Below are positions 62,074 to 64,000 of a stretch of DNA of 64,000 bases, one piece after another. The stretch covers positions 434,001-498,000 of the forward strand of contig NW_026114301.1 of assembly GCF_018139145.2 (NCBI RefSeq), given 5' to 3'. Under the pieces are notes generated by a model that worked only from the letters and a program-made list of their open reading frames with translations, made no database searches and was not told the origin of the DNA. The DNA comes from Gymnogyps californianus (lineage: Eukaryota > Chordata > Aves > Accipitriformes > Cathartidae). Positions within the stretch are counted from its first letter, which is position 1. Each line of letters opens with the position of its first letter. Position numbers and translations under genes: made by a program.

Positions 62074-63585
62074 TCATTGTCTGAATCTTATAACAAGATT
62101 AGCATTTTCTGCATGATCCCGTTCCTTTGGCCCCTCTCGTTTCAGGCATTCATTCTTCCGGTGTCCCTCCTGTTCACAGACCACACACTGATTTAGCCCT
62201 AAAGGGGTTCAGTTTTGCGGACCTCTTCCCTGCATTATTCCACCGCATCCTCCTCTTCCTTTACTTTTTCCTCTACCCTTCCCTTCAACATCATTTCCAT
62301 TTATTGCCGCTGCCAGCAAAGATGCTTGCAACTTTATTTTGTTTTGTTTTTCTTTTCTTTCCCTCTCATCTCGATTGTTATAAACCTTATACTCTATCTC
62401 TATCAATTGTGAGATCGACATTCCCCCAGCTCCATCAACTTTCTGCAACTTTCTCCTTATATCCTGAGTGAGTCGACTACCCAATAAACAACATATATTG
62501 AACATCCTCTGATTTGCCTCATCATCCGGATTCATGTCCATCCATTTTCTAGCTACCTCACATAGCCTTTCGTAAAAGGCTGATGGATTTTCCTCCGGAC
62601 CCTGCCTTACCTCATAAAGCTTAGACACATTCTTTGGTTTAGGCACTCCATGCTGAACCCCATATAGCACCAGCTGCTGATACTGCTTCAGTTGAGCCCT
62701 CATTTCCCCCCCGTTAGGATCCCATTCTGGGTCCCTTTTAGTAGGTAGGAACTCCTCAGAATCTTCTTGCCTGTTTCTCCTTCCCCCTTCTTCCCTGGCC
62801 CTTTCAATCACCATTCTCTTTTCCTCTGCCGCAAAGAACGTATTTAGCAGAGCCTGTATATCTCCCCAGTTGGGATTATGTGTTAACATTATAGTTTCTA
62901 ATAGTTGATGTACTCCCTCAGGGTTTCCCTTATAGGATCCAACAGATTGTTTCCAATTTAACAGCTCAGAGGTAGTGAACGGAACATGTACAAAAACCAG
63001 CAGTCTTTCCGGTCCCACTGCTTGTCTCAGGGGAGCCTGTACAACTGGTTCAGCGTGCCCTCTAGTCCGGCTGGAAATGGGGCTAAAGTTATCATTGCCC
63101 GATTGTAAATTAGGATTGATTGGCAATTGTCCAGCACTGCTTTTGTATAGTGGTGGGGCTGTCGGGACTAACAGTTGCACATCCTCCTGCTCTTCTCCCC
63201 CTGCAGTCTTTCTATCATCACAGCCTATGCAACAACCGCTCTCCTTTTTCTCAGAAGCTGTATACATCACTAGGTCAGTCTTTAGCTTACATTTTTCCCG
63301 CATATCAGATTTTCTATACAAAGTCATAAAGACATCAACATAAGGTACGTCGTCGCATTTCCCCATCCAACGGCAAAACGACATCAATTGTAATATAGCA
63401 TTATAGTTTACCGATCCATTTTCTGGCCAGACTTCATCATAACCCAATTTATAATTTGGCCACCATTGATTACAATATCTTTTCATTTTATCTTTAGTCA
63501 TTAGATTTCCCCCAAACTTATTCCAGTTTTTCAAAATACACCCCAAAGGGCTACAGGGAGGAATCACGGATTGGCTTGCTCCCAT
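62074..63585 (-). pseudogene. ERV gag with internal stop before the zinc knuckle
   Basis: The frame opens MGASQS (Gly2 myristoylation-type start) at 63585 and runs 458 codons to a TGA at 62211-62209. It contains a matrix-like N-terminus, a late-domain cluster with overlapping PTAP and PPLY (VPTAPPLYKSS), a gamma-type capsid (VPFTTSELLNWKQSVGSY, LLNTFFAAEEKRMVIERARE) and a basic Gly-rich tail. The same frame continues past the TGA with a CX2CX4HX4C zinc knuckle (62187-62146) and stops again at 62076-62074. Related to gammaretroviral Gag. Confidence 0.85.
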
Positions 63586-63599
63586 TTTAACCGAATTTA

Positions 63600-64000
63600 C
63601 CTATTTGCCGGCTTTGACTCCCTTGGTCGGTAATTACCCTTCTGACCCCTTTGGTCAGTAATTACCACTCCGACCGCTTTGGTCAGTAATTTCCTCTCTG
63701 ACCCCCCTTGGTCAGTACCGCTCTGACCCCCCTTGGTCAGTATGCGCACTCGGCTCTGACCCCCCTGGTCAATTACGGCACCCTTTGCCAAGCGTCTATG
63801 TGCGACTTTATGCGCCCCCCTGGCGACTTGATGTGCACTCGGCTCTGACCCCCTGGTCAATTACGGCACCCTTTGCCAAGCGTCTATGTGCGACTTTATG
63901 CGCCCCCTGGCGACTTTATGTGCACTCGGCTCTGACCCCCCTGGTCAATTACGGCACCCTTTGCCAAGCGTCTACATGCGACTTTACCCTTTAACCTTCC
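63600..64000 (-). repeat. Tandem repeats in the proviral leader
   Basis: Two nested periodicities between gag and the right edge. From 63610 to 63745 a unit of roughly 25-35 bases built on CTGACCCC-TTGGTCAGTAATTACC recurs about five times. From 63748 to 64000 an 87-89-base unit starting ACTCGGCTCTGACCCC and containing GGCACCCTTTGCCAAGCGTC repeats almost three times. Confidence 0.9.

Larger units (their letters stand above)
58217..64000 (-). mobile_element. Defective class I ERV provirus, 5' end beyond the window
   Basis: Minus-strand order from the right edge: repeat-rich leader (about 64000-63600), gag (63585-62074), protease and RT (about 62040-60860), integrase fragments (60800-60202), env transmembrane part (60062-58783), polypurine tract and 3' LTR. 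Gag and Pol motifs are gammaretrovirus-like. RNase H, part of the integrase core and the surface part of env are missing, and several frames are broken, so no function is expected. The 5' LTR and primer-binding site lie right of position 64000. Confidence 0.88.

Noticed and set aside
63600..64000. CRISPR-like array
   Set aside because: Units are contiguous tandem repeats without unique spacers, in a vertebrate proviral leader.

Overview
This is a bird genome window. It is full of CR1 non-LTR retrotransposons (ORF1 esterase tails, ORF2 endonuclease and reverse transcriptase, 3' ends with ATTCTATG-type octamers), has two families of avian retroviral LTR, and carries vertebrate exons with canonical splice sites. 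It has no bacterial features, no RNA genes and no CRISPR. Species cannot be fixed from the sequence.

The only host gene I recognise is SNCAIP (synphilin-1, the alpha-synuclein interacting protein). It lies on the minus strand from about 33.75 kb down to 5.6 kb. Seven coding exons are visible: 33655-33715 (start codon), 26602-26674, 19478-20331, 14779-14954, 10336-10449, 7768-7893 and 5613-5782. The large C-terminal exon(s) must lie left of position 1. Splice phases agree at every junction except the one entering the fourth exon, and five exons are open. Two exons are damaged. The first coding exon has an extra ATCT unit (+4, immediate stop). The fourth has AC instead of AG at its acceptor, a 4-base deletion and an in-frame TGA. 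The gene in this assembly therefore looks like a decaying unitary pseudogene, or a gene that now starts downstream and skips its fourth coding exon, which would keep the frame. This is the most interesting biological signal here.

The introns hold CR1 copies: 1-2690 minus, split by an LTR; 9524-9590; 13070-14160 plus; 15235-18356 plus; 23898-25995 minus; 27916-28457 plus; 28535-30011 minus. The copies at 15.2-18.4 kb and 28.5-30.0 kb share an 858-base tract that I read as identical and in inverted orientation, including the same disabling frame defects, while both sides diverge. This suggests recent gene conversion. Another CR1 (38835-42055 plus) upstream of the gene carries a nested CR1 3' end.

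LTR family A (TGTCCTGGTTTCGGCTGGGA...CCACGACA, about 600 bases) occurs seven times. Five copies are solo LTRs with perfect 5-base target duplications. LTR family B (TGTGGTGGGTTGACC...CCCAATACA, 0.85-1.17 kb) occurs three times, two of them flanking a remnant of a class I (gammaretrovirus-like) provirus with an odd duplication of 51 bases of flank. From 58.2 kb to the right edge is a larger defective class I provirus on the minus strand: leader tandem repeats, gag, protease, RT, fragments of integrase, a transmembrane-type env, polypurine tract and 3' LTR. It is broken by deletions, frameshifts and stops. The remaining tens of kilobases are AT-rich intronic or intergenic DNA in which I recognise nothing.
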